DNA of 38,894 bases from Chlamydiota bacterium (GTDB taxonomy: Bacteria > Chlamydiota > Chlamydiia > Chlamydiales > Rhabdochlamydiaceae), in assembly GCA_013287705.1 (NCBI GenBank), contig JABDDH010000005.1, positions 1-38,894 of the forward strand. The letters run 5' to 3'. This document shows, piece by piece, positions 28,884 to 37,488 of this stretch. The notes beneath the pieces are model-generated. The model was not told the origin of the DNA. It made no database searches and worked only from the letters and a program-made list of their open reading frames with translations. Within the stretch, counting starts at the first letter, position 1; the number at the start of each line of letters is the position of its first letter. The position numbers were made by a program, and so were the translations under genes.

Positions 28884-29753
28884 ATGGATCCGTCTATCAC
28901 GCACTTTCTTAACCATCTGAGGCTTGTAAAAAATTACTCAGAACACACCTTGCGCAACTATGAAATGGATCTTGTTGAATTTTGTTGTGCGCACAACTCT
29001 CCTCTTGGCGTCGACAAGCTACAGATTCGTTCCTACATTGCGACTCTTGCTGCAAAAGGGCTCTCTAAAAGGAGTGTTGGGCGAAAAATCTCGACGTTAC
29101 GCTCTTTTTTTAAATATGCGATGCAGCACAAGTTGCTCCCACATAACCCTATTGAGGAGATTGCAAGTCCAAAGCTCGACAAGCCAATCCCGTCATTTCT
29201 CTGTTATGAGCAGGTGCTGCAGCTCTTTTCCATCCCGGATGTTGGGACTTTATTTGGGTTTCGCGATAGAACGTTAATGGAGCTTTTTTATAGTTCAGCT
29301 CTTCGAGTGAGTGAGCTTGTTTTGCTCAATTGTTCAGATGTTGATTTAGAGCGCTTTTCGATTCGAGTTCGGGGAAAGGGTAAAAAAGAGCGGATCATTC
29401 CGATTACCAAGACAGCGGCTGGCTGGATTGTCAATTATTTAGCTCATCCACAAAGGAAGGCATCTGATACGCCAGCGCTTTTTCTCAATAAATGGGGTAA
29501 ACGGCTCACAGTGCGTTCCGTAGACAGACTTTTTGCTCAACACCTTGTCAAGACAGGTCTTGCTGCAACTATTACCCCGCATACAATCCGTCATACAATT
29601 GCAACACACTGGTTAGAAAGGGGAATGGACCTAAAGACGATTCAGATGCTTTTGGGTCACGCTTCCCTTGCGACAACGACAATCTATACCCAAGTCTCTA
29701 CAAAATTAAAAAAAGAAGTGTATGACAAGACTCATCCGCTTGCGGAAGCGTGA
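28884..29753 (+). CDS. Tyrosine recombinase XerC/XerD family
   Basis: SSALRVSELVLLN, HTIRHTIATHWLERG, LLGHASLATTTIYTQV. Confidence 0.95.
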   Translation: MDPSITHFLNHLRLVKNYSEHTLRNYEMDLVEFCCAHNSPLGVDKLQIRSYIATLAAKGLSKRSVGRKISTLRSFFKYAMQHKLLPHNPIEEIASPKLDKPIPSFLCYEQVLQLFSIPDVGTLFGFRDRTLMELFYSSALRVSELVLLNCSDVDLERFSIRVRGKGKKERIIPITKTAAGWIVNYLAHPQRKASDTPALFLNKWGKRLTVRSVDRLFAQHLVKTGLAATITPHTIRHTIATHWLERGMDLKTIQMLLGHASLATTTIYTQVSTKLKKEVYDKTHPLAEA

Positions 29754-30676
29754 GCTAATCGTTCAAGTCTTGCAGCTTTAGCCTTGCCGGCTACCGAGAG
29801 CATCTCTTCTTTAGGGAACTTTCCAGCATCCATAAAGATCTGGATTGCCGCATCGATCTGTGCTTCTGAATGCAAGCAACTGATTAAGCCACGGCCGTAG
29901 GATTGGGTTGGATCATCGCTTAAGGAGAGTTCATCTCCTACAAGCGCTTCAAGACCTGTATCCAATCGATCTGTATCAATAATAGCAATTTGTCTTACGC
30001 CGTTATCTTGCTCAATAATTGGAAAATTACGCGGCTCCACATCCCCTAAATTCGAAAGGGTGAGAAAAGTTGCAAGTTGTGTTGCAAGTTCAATATCGTC
30101 ATGAGCTTTTGCATATAAGAGTTCTTGCTTTTTATCGTTACTTGTCTCAAGAGAGGGGAGCGCTCTTTCCGCAATAACTGGAACATCGTCGATATAAAAG
30201 AGGTGGCAATCTGGAACGATGATGCGATTGAGGTTATACTCTTCGACGAGTTTTTTAGCCGCAAGCGACTGATCGTATCGGGTTAAGACTGATCGAAGAC
30301 TTTCTTCTCTAGATGGATACCCCAAATCGTATATCGATTTAAAGATGAAGGGAGATCCATTGACTTTAAAAATTAAGTTTTCTGAGCTAAATTTTGTAAC
30401 TTCTGGATCTTTTTTTAACGGGTTCTTTACTTGCCAGCGGACCTGTTCAAGCGCGCCGTTTAGTTCTTCTGGTTGTATTGGATCGGATTTAGGAATGGTT
30501 GGGGTTCCAACGAGTGAGACGGTGGGTTTTTCAGGAGCTGCTGTAATCGGTGAGGTGTGGCCTATGGCAACTTGTGCTGTTTTAAGGGTTGTTTGTGCGC
30601 TTACAAGGGATGCTTGAGGAGAAAAAAGAGTTGTAAAAACAAGAGAAAGTGAGGAGCAAAAGCCTTTAACGCTCAT
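29732..30676 (-). CDS. Putative exported protein with kinase-like fold signatures
   Basis: Hydrophobic N-terminus; LIFKVNGSPFIFKSIYD, GDVEPRNFPII, IAIIDTDR resemble Lys / DxxxxN / DxD kinase-fold positions. Confidence 0.6.
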   Translation of the reverse strand: MSVKGFCSSLSLVFTTLFSPQASLVSAQTTLKTAQVAIGHTSPITAAPEKPTVSLVGTPTIPKSDPIQPEELNGALEQVRWQVKNPLKKDPEVTKFSSENLIFKVNGSPFIFKSIYDLGYPSREESLRSVLTRYDQSLAAKKLVEEYNLNRIIVPDCHLFYIDDVPVIAERALPSLETSNDKKQELLYAKAHDDIELATQLATFLTLSNLGDVEPRNFPIIEQDNGVRQIAIIDTDRLDTGLEALVGDELSLSDDPTQSYGRGLISCLHSEAQIDAAIQIFMDAGKFPKEEMLSVAGKAKAARLERLAHASASG

Positions 30677-30714
30677 TATTACCTTGAATTAATTATCTAT
30701 TGATTATATATATT

Positions 30715-30743
30715 ATTATACAATAAAATTAATACTTTGTCTA
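30715..30743 (-). promoter_or_regulatory. Sigma70-type promoter for the 29732-30676 gene
   Basis: TAGACA-17 nt-TATAAT on the minus strand. Confidence 0.65.
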
Positions 30744-30892
30744 CTTTATTTAATCAAGACTTAAAGTCTTTGTTGCAAAGCACTTACAAAACGAAAATCA
30801 GTTGAAAAAGGGTGTCTAACAATTTTTCCTTGAGCTTTATTCTTCTCTATAGATAATGTAGACTCTAAGTTTTTTGTAACACGAGGAAAATC

Positions 30893-31672
30893 ATGGAAGA
30901 GTCTTTACGCCAATCCCTTAAACACATTGTCGATATTCAGGAACGTGATATTAAAATGCTGCGACTTGTGCGGGTGAGAAGAGAGCGTCAAAAGGAGCTA
31001 GAGCAGATTGAGTCTTTGCGCAAAGAGCTCAAGTCTCAACTTACAGATAAAGAGCAAGAGATCCTCGACCTTGGTAAACAGATTCAGGCAATTGAGTCTA
31101 AAATCCAGGAAATTAACGCAAAAATTAAGAAATTAGAAGGTCAGCAGGGGATGCTTAAAAAAGCTGATGAATTTAATGCCCTAACGCAGGAGATGACCGG
31201 TGCTGAGAGAGAAAAGCATGCACTAGAGCAGAGAGCATCGGACCTGGTTGATCGACGTGTTGCTGAAGAGGAAATTTTAGAGAAAATTAGGGAGAGTCTG
31301 CTCATTTCAGAAGAGAGTAGCCTAGCGCTTGAAAAAGAGATCGAGTCTAATATTCAACTGATCAATGCCGAAGGACGCGTTTTAAAGGCAGAGCGCGATG
31401 CGCTCTCACTGAATGCGAATGTTGAGATTTTACACATTTATGAAAGGCTTTTTCGCAACAAACGCGATCGCGTGATTGTTCCTATTGAGAGCAGAACATG
31501 CAGCGGCTGCCATATCGTCTTGACGGCGCAACATGAAAATGTGGTGCGCAAAGGGGAGAATCTTGTCTTTTGTGAACACTGCTCGCGCATCCATTACTGG
31601 CAGGAAGCGGAAGTTACAGAAGGGACGGCGGCCTCTACAAAACGACGTCGTCGTAGAACTGCTACTGTCTAA
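30893..31672 (+). CDS. Coiled-coil C4 zinc-ribbon protein (chlamydial CT398/CdsZ-like)
   Basis: Long coiled coil then SRTCSGCHIVL...VFCEHCSRIHYW. Confidence 0.88.
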   Translation: MEESLRQSLKHIVDIQERDIKMLRLVRVRRERQKELEQIESLRKELKSQLTDKEQEILDLGKQIQAIESKIQEINAKIKKLEGQQGMLKKADEFNALTQEMTGAEREKHALEQRASDLVDRRVAEEEILEKIRESLLISEESSLALEKEIESNIQLINAEGRVLKAERDALSLNANVEILHIYERLFRNKRDRVIVPIESRTCSGCHIVLTAQHENVVRKGENLVFCEHCSRIHYWQEAEVTEGTAASTKRRRRRTATV

Positions 31673-31679
31673 TTATTTA

Positions 31680-32030
31680 ATCGGGAAAGTAGACAATCGC
31701 CGCTATCTTTTGATGGGGGAGGAAAGTCCGGACTTCACAGGAGAAGATACCAGTGAAAGACTGGGGGCCGTAAGGCTACGGAGAGTGCCACAGAAAATAG
31801 TCCGCTATTTGATTAATTTAAATAGACAGGTTGAAAATGCCCCCTTTGGGAGGGGGCCATACTCGTGAGAGATCCGAGGTGCGGCAAACCCTATCTGAAG
31901 CAAGAAGAGAGACCTCTTAACCGCTCTCCGCGGGAGGTCTTTAGATTCGCTTGAGAGCTTTGGTGACAGGGCTCCTAGAGGAATGATTGTTCAAGACAAA
32001 ATCCGGCTTAACGCTTTCCCGATTTTTTTT
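31680..32030 (+). ncRNA. rnpB: RNase P RNA (bacterial type)
   Basis: P1 TCGGGAAAG/CTTTCCCGA; GGGGGAGGAAAGTCCGGACTTC; GAGTGCCACAGAAAATA; GTGAGAGATCCGAGGTGCGGCAAACCC; AGAGGAATGATTG; CAAAATCCGGCTTA; terminal T-run. Confidence 0.95.
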
Positions 32031-32065
32031 GTTTATAAATCTCTAAATTGCTACCTTCTTGGTAA

Positions 32066-32166
32066 TACCATTTGCAGAAAATAATTGCATATTTGACTAT
32101 GTCAGCTTGGCAACAAATTTTATGCCGCCTCCTTGTCAAATATGCAATTATTTCCTGCAAATGGTA
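32066..32166. mobile_element. MITE-like non-autonomous element, family TACCATT (copy 2)
   Basis: ~32-bp terminal inverted repeats with one mismatch (TACCATTTGCAGAAAATAATTGCATATTTGAC); flanking TAA (32063-32065, 32167-32169). Confidence 0.8.
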
Positions 32167-32183
32167 TAACAAGTGAGGGACAA

Positions 32184-33647
32184 GTGAAATTTCTCAACTA
32201 CTATTTTAGTCAAACGCCTGCGAATAAAAGAAGTTCAGCGTCAATTGCATACCTTGCTTCTCTAGACTATTTAGAGCAGGCAGATTCCCTTGTTAGTCAA
32301 GCGATTATTCAAGAGCTTTTAGATCAGCGTAGCCATCTGAAGCTGATCGCCTCGGAAAATTTTTCTTCACTTGCTGTCCAGCTCGCTATGGGTAATTTGT
32401 TGACAGATAAGTATGCAGAAGGGGTTCCACACCGCAGGTTTTATGCTGGATGTGACAATGTTGATCAGATCGAAGATGCTGCGGTATCTGAGCTAAAAAA
32501 AATTTTTCATTGTGAGCACGCCTATGTTCAGCCGCATTCTGGTGCAGATGCAAATCTCGTTGCCTACTGGGCAATTCTGCTCTATCGGATTCAAAATCAA
32601 GAGGTTCAACGCTTAGGGAAGAAGACGCTTGATGAGCTCACCCCCGATGAGTATGAGTCTGTGCGTCAATTGCTTGTGAATCAAAAGGTGATGGGGATGT
32701 CCCTTAATTCCGGGGGGCATTTGACTCACGGCTATCGGCACAATTGCTCATCTAAAATGATGCACTCTGTTTGCTATGATGTCGATCAGAAGACAGGTCT
32801 TATTGACTATGCGGCCTTGCAAGAGGCCGTTATGCGAGAAAAGCCGTTGATTTTGGTAGCAGGTTTTTCGTCCTATCCGCGTCTGATTAATTTTGCTAAA
32901 ATGCGAGAGATTGCCGACAGTGTCGGTGCGACACTGCTTGTCGATATGGCCCACTTCGCAGGGCTTGTGGCCGGAAAAGTGATGCAAGGGGAATATAATC
33001 CGCTTCCTTTTGCTCACATTGTGACCTCAACGACTCATAAGACGTTGCGCGGACCGCGTGGGGGCCTTGTGATGTGCACAAAAGAGTATGCTCCAACCGT
33101 TGATAAAGGCTGTCCAATGATTTTGGGAGGTCCTTTGCCCCATGTGATGGCGGCAAAAGCTATCGCCTTTAAAGAGGCTAATACCCTTGATTTTCAAAAC
33201 TATGCGCATCAGATTGTTAAAAATTCTAAGGCGCTTGCAGCGGCACTGATGAAACTTGGTGTTAAACTTATCACATCAGGCACTGATAACCATCTTCTTG
33301 TGATGAACGTGCTTGAGAGCTTTGCTCTCAATGGGAAACAAGCAGAATGGGCCTTAAGGGAGGCTGGTTGTACCGTCAATCGCAATTCGATCCCTTTTGA
33401 TCAAAACGGCGCTTGGTTTACCTCTGGCGTCCGTATGGGGACCCCGGCTATCACAACACTTGGCATGAAAGAGCAAGAGATGCAAGAGCTTGCTTCAATT
33501 ATCGTTGCGCTCCTACAGGCTACCAAACCCGATCCGCAGGATCGATCAAAAGCTGTGATAGAGCCACAATCTCTTGCTGCTGCACGTTCGCGAGTCGCTG
33601 CACTTTTATCGCAATTTCCCTTATATCCCGAAATTCTTTTGGGATAA
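32184..33647 (+). CDS. glyA: Serine hydroxymethyltransferase
   Basis: LIASENFSSLAVQLAMGNLLTDKYAEG, STTHKTLRGPRGG; proposed GTG start 32184 preceded by GAGGG; the tracked ATG at 32133 lies in the MITE-like element. Confidence 0.95.
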   Translation: MKFLNYYFSQTPANKRSSASIAYLASLDYLEQADSLVSQAIIQELLDQRSHLKLIASENFSSLAVQLAMGNLLTDKYAEGVPHRRFYAGCDNVDQIEDAAVSELKKIFHCEHAYVQPHSGADANLVAYWAILLYRIQNQEVQRLGKKTLDELTPDEYESVRQLLVNQKVMGMSLNSGGHLTHGYRHNCSSKMMHSVCYDVDQKTGLIDYAALQEAVMREKPLILVAGFSSYPRLINFAKMREIADSVGATLLVDMAHFAGLVAGKVMQGEYNPLPFAHIVTSTTHKTLRGPRGGLVMCTKEYAPTVDKGCPMILGGPLPHVMAAKAIAFKEANTLDFQNYAHQIVKNSKALAAALMKLGVKLITSGTDNHLLVMNVLESFALNGKQAEWALREAGCTVNRNSIPFDQNGAWFTSGVRMGTPAITTLGMKEQEMQELASIIVALLQATKPDPQDRSKAVIEPQSLAAARSRVAALLSQFPLYPEILLG

Positions 33648-33704
33648 ATCTTGTATCTAAATTTTGTTGTAGCTTACCATATAACCTTTGTGTAGGAGTT
33701 TCAT

Positions 33705-35168
33705 ATGGCAAGGGGTTTATTTACTAAGAAAGCGATTAGTACGCTACTAAAGGAATCTCAGGATAAGGGTCAGGGGTTAAAAAGAACCCTCGGCGCTCTG
33801 AACTTGACGACAATGGGTATTGGAGCAATTATTGGTGCCGGGATTTTTGTCTTAGCAGGTCCTGCTGCTGCCGAATTCTCAGGGCCAGCAATTGTTCTCT
33901 CTTTGATTATTGTTGGGATCCTCTGTTCTCTTGTCGCCCTCTGCTATGCTGAGTTTTCTGCGCTCATTCCAATTTCTGGGAGTGCCTATTCCTATGCTTA
34001 TGCGACCATGGGAGAGCTCGTTGCTTGGATTATCGGCTGGGGGTTGACCCTTGAGTACCTGATCTCTTCGTGTACGGTGGCGGTCGGTTGGTCCGGCTAC
34101 TTTGTGAGCCTTATGAATGATTGTGGAATTACTATTCCGCAAGCATTATCTAATGCCCCTTTTACTTATGATCCGGCTTTTGGCTGGGGACCAAGTGGTT
34201 CTCTTTTTAACTTGCCAGCCCTTGTCATCGTTGGTCTGATTGGTCTGATGATTGCTGTTGGGATGAAGACTGCAGCGAAGATCAATGATATCATGGTGGT
34301 CATTAAGCTATCGATTATTGTGCTTTTCATTGCTTGTGGAATTGCCTTTATCAACGTCGAAAACTGGAAGCCATTTATCCCAGACAATACAGGATTTTTT
34401 GGCCAATTTGGGTGGAGTGGTATCTTAAGAGGTGCTGGAGTCGTCTTTTTTGCTTTTATTGGTTTTGACGCAGTCTCGACTCTTGCTCAAGAGGCACGTA
34501 ATCCACAACGAGATATGCCAAAAGGGATGCTCAGCTCTCTATGGATCTCTGTCGTTGCTTATGTCCTTGTGGCGCTTGTCCTGACAGGTATTGTCTCTTA
34601 TACTCAGTTGAATGTACCAGACCCTATAGCTGTTGCGATCAACGCGATGGGACCGGGCTTTATTTGGCTCCGTTACGTCTTAAAAATTGCAATCTTAGCA
34701 GGCCTTGCGTCTGTCTGTTTAGTGATGTTGATGGGTCAAACGCGCATCTTTTATACCATGGCAAATGACGGGCTACTTCCGCCTCTGTTTGGCAAGGTAA
34801 GTAAAAAGACGGGGACACCGCTATTTACAACTTTGGTTGTGATTTTGATTGGGATGCTTGTAGCAGCTCTTTTCCCTGTGGTTATTTTAGCGCAGCTAGT
34901 GAACATGGGCACCCTCTTTATTTTTGCCATTGTCTGCTTTGGGGTGCTTGTCTTGCGCTATACACAACCGCTTCTGCATCGCCCATTTAAGACTCCCCTT
35001 TTGCCGTGGATTCCGCTTGCCGGGACCCTTGCTTGTCTTGTCCTTATGTTAGCACTTCCAGGTGTGACGTGGGTGCAATTCGCAGCTTGGACGCTCTTTG
35101 GCTGCTGGGTCTATTTTGTCTATGGACAAAAGCATAGCCGTGTACGAAACGGCTCCAAGGGCAAATAG
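33705..35168 (+). CDS. APC-family amino acid permease
   Basis: LGALNLTTMGIGAIIGAGIFVLAGPAAAEFSGPAIVLSLIIVG; about 12 TM segments; FAFIGFDAVSTLAQEARNPQRDMP. Confidence 0.93.
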   Translation: MARGLFTKKAISTLLKESQDKGQGLKRTLGALNLTTMGIGAIIGAGIFVLAGPAAAEFSGPAIVLSLIIVGILCSLVALCYAEFSALIPISGSAYSYAYATMGELVAWIIGWGLTLEYLISSCTVAVGWSGYFVSLMNDCGITIPQALSNAPFTYDPAFGWGPSGSLFNLPALVIVGLIGLMIAVGMKTAAKINDIMVVIKLSIIVLFIACGIAFINVENWKPFIPDNTGFFGQFGWSGILRGAGVVFFAFIGFDAVSTLAQEARNPQRDMPKGMLSSLWISVVAYVLVALVLTGIVSYTQLNVPDPIAVAINAMGPGFIWLRYVLKIAILAGLASVCLVMLMGQTRIFYTMANDGLLPPLFGKVSKKTGTPLFTTLVVILIGMLVAALFPVVILAQLVNMGTLFIFAIVCFGVLVLRYTQPLLHRPFKTPLLPWIPLAGTLACLVLMLALPGVTWVQFAAWTLFGCWVYFVYGQKHSRVRNGSKGK

Positions 35169-35171
35169 AGG

Positions 35172-35213
35172 CAAAAAAAAGCCGAAGGTCCAAAAGACCT
35201 TCGGCTTTTTCGA
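35172..35213. terminator. Bidirectional rho-independent terminator
   Basis: AAAAAAAAGCCGAAGGTC-caaaa-GACCTTCGGCTTTTTC between convergent genes. Confidence 0.92.
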
Positions 35214-35232
35214 GTTTAAGGGAACAAGATCC

Positions 35233-35958
35233 TTAAGCTGGGACCATGCGGTAGTCGTTATACTGTCCCAAAGCTCTGACTTTTTCATAGATCTCGTCCG
35301 TTGCGTGTTGAACAAGAGTTCCAAGCTGCTGAGATACAGTATTGTACTGTTGAGCCATATTCTCAGTTGCCGCTTTTGCAGCATCTTTATCAGCTTTCAA
35401 AGTTGTCTGGTCTGCACGTAATTGAGTTCCGTATCCTTCAGAAGCTTTAGAGAGTCCCTCTGTCAGGTCCTTGGTAAGCTGGCTACCCATGCCGAATTTC
35501 TTATCGACAGCTTTCATAGCAGCCTCAATTTGGCCTTCAGTTCTGACTACAGGAGGTTCTGCACCGGCTCTTACAAGCCCGACACCGCCAGGACCTGCAA
35601 CGCCACCAGGAGGTTGTCCAAGAGCATTCATATCGCTTACGTTCTTTGAGTTGGCAGAGATACTCGCCCCTGTTATTCCTAAGTTTATAACACCACCTGT
35701 AACCTGGAGTCCACCGGCTATCATAGAGAATGTGGCAGAGTCAGACAACCCTTTGGCTTCGTTCTTGGCTCCCTCCTCGATCAATGAGCTCGTTTTAAGA
35801 GAATTTGTATTTGAGAACTCATTTGTAATTTGAACAATCGCATTCATCTGTGCCATGCGTTTAAGGTCTTGCTCTTGAATGAGACGCAGAGCTGCCTGTC
35901 CCGCTGCTGCTGAGTTTAAGTTACTTGTTGGAATAACTGGTGCTAATGGAAGTGACAT
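35233..35958 (-). CDS. Putative T3SS translocator/effector-like protein (one hydrophobic segment, C-terminal helical region)
   Basis: FSMIAGGLQVTGGVINLGITGASIS, Ala/Gln-rich helical C-terminus; position in cluster. Confidence 0.6.
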   Translation of the reverse strand: MSLPLAPVIPTSNLNSAAAGQAALRLIQEQDLKRMAQMNAIVQITNEFSNTNSLKTSSLIEEGAKNEAKGLSDSATFSMIAGGLQVTGGVINLGITGASISANSKNVSDMNALGQPPGGVAGPGGVGLVRAGAEPPVVRTEGQIEAAMKAVDKKFGMGSQLTKDLTEGLSKASEGYGTQLRADQTTLKADKDAAKAATENMAQQYNTVSQQLGTLVQHATDEIYEKVRALGQYNDYRMVPA

Positions 35959-36033
35959 AAGTCCCCTTTGTTTTTATTTTATTTAAGTAAATGTAGTTTT
36001 ATTTTGCTTCTACTGTTGATCTCCCTACACGTA

Positions 36034-36062
36034 ATTATATCATATATTAATTAATTGTTAAA
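36034..36062 (-). promoter_or_regulatory. Sigma70-type promoter of the 35958 gene
   Basis: TTTAAC-17 nt-TATAAT on the minus strand. Confidence 0.8.
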
Positions 36063-36140
36063 GCTTTATTTAGAAATTATTAAAAATAACAAAAAAAACA
36101 GTTATCAAAATTCTGATTATTCTATTACTTGTAATAGACT

Positions 36141-36175
36141 GACCCTTAGTTACTTGTAAGCGACTAAGGGTCAGG
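36141..36175. terminator. Hairpin downstream of the 36186-37274 gene
   Basis: TGACCCTTAGT ... ACTAAGGGTCA. Confidence 0.65.
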
Positions 36176-36185
36176 ATGTTGTAGT

Positions 36186-37274
36186 TTATCGAGCAGGAGC
36201 CTTGTTAAACGCCTGGCACATTTTGATGATAGAACTTAAGATGTTCTGCATTGTCTGATTGATCGTATCATCTTCTTTTTGCTTCATCGTTAAAAGCGTT
36301 CCTTTTGACTGAGCCGGGGCACTAGCAGAAGCGATCGCTTGAGCGAACGAGTCTTCCATACGCTTTAGGTCAGGGTTAACCGGTGGCAATGTACCGTCAA
36401 CAGGAGCATTTGGAGAGTAGTTTACGCCCAGACTGATGTCGCGCAGTTTGTTCCAGTCTTCTTGCCTTGCATTACTAAAATAGCTGTTACCTAAATTAGT
36501 TGCTGTCCCCAATAGTTTGTTAAAATCAGCTTCTGTCATAATATTCTGGAGTCCGCTCGAACTACCGGCTATATCGCGGAGTAGCAACTCAACTTTTTTA
36601 TTCATATTGCCAAATTCATTCACGTCATAATCAGTAGGTTGTCTGTCTTTTAAGTTCTTAAAATAATCAAATATTTCTTTGAATTTATCTTTAAAAGACT
36701 GTGGGATACCTGGGTACTTATCAAAGAGGTTTTGTACAACAATGAATTGATCAAACGCAGCTTTATAAGCTACATATTTCGGATCCAATATAGCAGGCTT
36801 GTTACTATTTGGTGTTTCCCACAATTTTGTTAAGGCAGTCGCTGTCTGTTCGTCTGTAGCTGTACCGTCTTTACCGATAATTCCGTAAATAACATCGATC
36901 TGGCCTTTTAAGCTCGCTTTATCAGAATCAGAAAGAATCTCTTTTGGAGCGGTATTTACGTAATTCTGAATTTCAGCAAGTGTCTTTCTAAATTGAGCAG
37001 CAGATTCAACTTCTTTCGCTCTGTCTGCAGGAGTTTTACCCCAGTTAGCCGCAGCTGCAGCAAGAGACTGAAGTAGGGCAAAAGGATTTTGTAAGTTTGC
37101 AGAGATAGCACCGATGTCTGAGTCGATCTGGTTCATACCATCACGTCTAACATTACTTAGAGCATACATCATAGCACCAAGCATCATAAACTTAACGCCC
37201 ACATCAGGTTCAGCGTCCATCTGTGCTCTGACTTCTTCAACAGAACCGCTATAATTCATTCCTGCAATTGTCAT
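36186..37274 (-). CDS. Hypothetical T3SS-cluster protein (helical, 362 aa)
   Basis: Complete ORF with consensus promoter; KFMMLGAMMYALSNVRRDGMNQIDSDIGAISANLQNPFALLQSLAAAAANW. Confidence 0.7.
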   Translation of the reverse strand: MTIAGMNYSGSVEEVRAQMDAEPDVGVKFMMLGAMMYALSNVRRDGMNQIDSDIGAISANLQNPFALLQSLAAAAANWGKTPADRAKEVESAAQFRKTLAEIQNYVNTAPKEILSDSDKASLKGQIDVIYGIIGKDGTATDEQTATALTKLWETPNSNKPAILDPKYVAYKAAFDQFIVVQNLFDKYPGIPQSFKDKFKEIFDYFKNLKDRQPTDYDVNEFGNMNKKVELLLRDIAGSSSGLQNIMTEADFNKLLGTATNLGNSYFSNARQEDWNKLRDISLGVNYSPNAPVDGTLPPVNPDLKRMEDSFAQAIASASAPAQSKGTLLTMKQKEDDTINQTMQNILSSIIKMCQAFNKAPAR

Positions 37275-37318
37275 TTAGTTTATCCTTTTGTTTTGTATTC
37301 TCTATCCCTTCATACATA

Positions 37319-37347
37319 ATTATAGCATAAATCAATTAACCGTTAAA
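37319..37347 (-). promoter_or_regulatory. Sigma70-type promoter of the 37274 gene
   Basis: TTTAAC-17 nt-TATAAT on the minus strand, similar flanks to the promoter at 36034-36062. Confidence 0.8.
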
Positions 37348-37448
37348 GATTTATTTTAACAATATTAATTCGTAAATAGCTAATTTCTAGTTATTTATAA
37401 CAAACTGAGCTTGAGTAAGCTACACCATGCACTACCAAGTGAAAATAG

Positions 37449-37484
37449 CTTAGGCTCAAGCTGTTATAAAAGCTTGAGCCTAAG
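37449..37484. terminator. Hairpin downstream of the 37489-38415 gene
   Basis: CTTAGGCTCAAGCT-gttataaa-AGCTTGAGCCTAAG. Confidence 0.75.
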
Positions 37485-37488
37485 GTGA

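Noticed and set aside
31533-31868. Plus-strand ORF of 111 aa
   Set aside because: Overlaps the CT398-like gene out of frame and then rnpB; explained by the RNA gene
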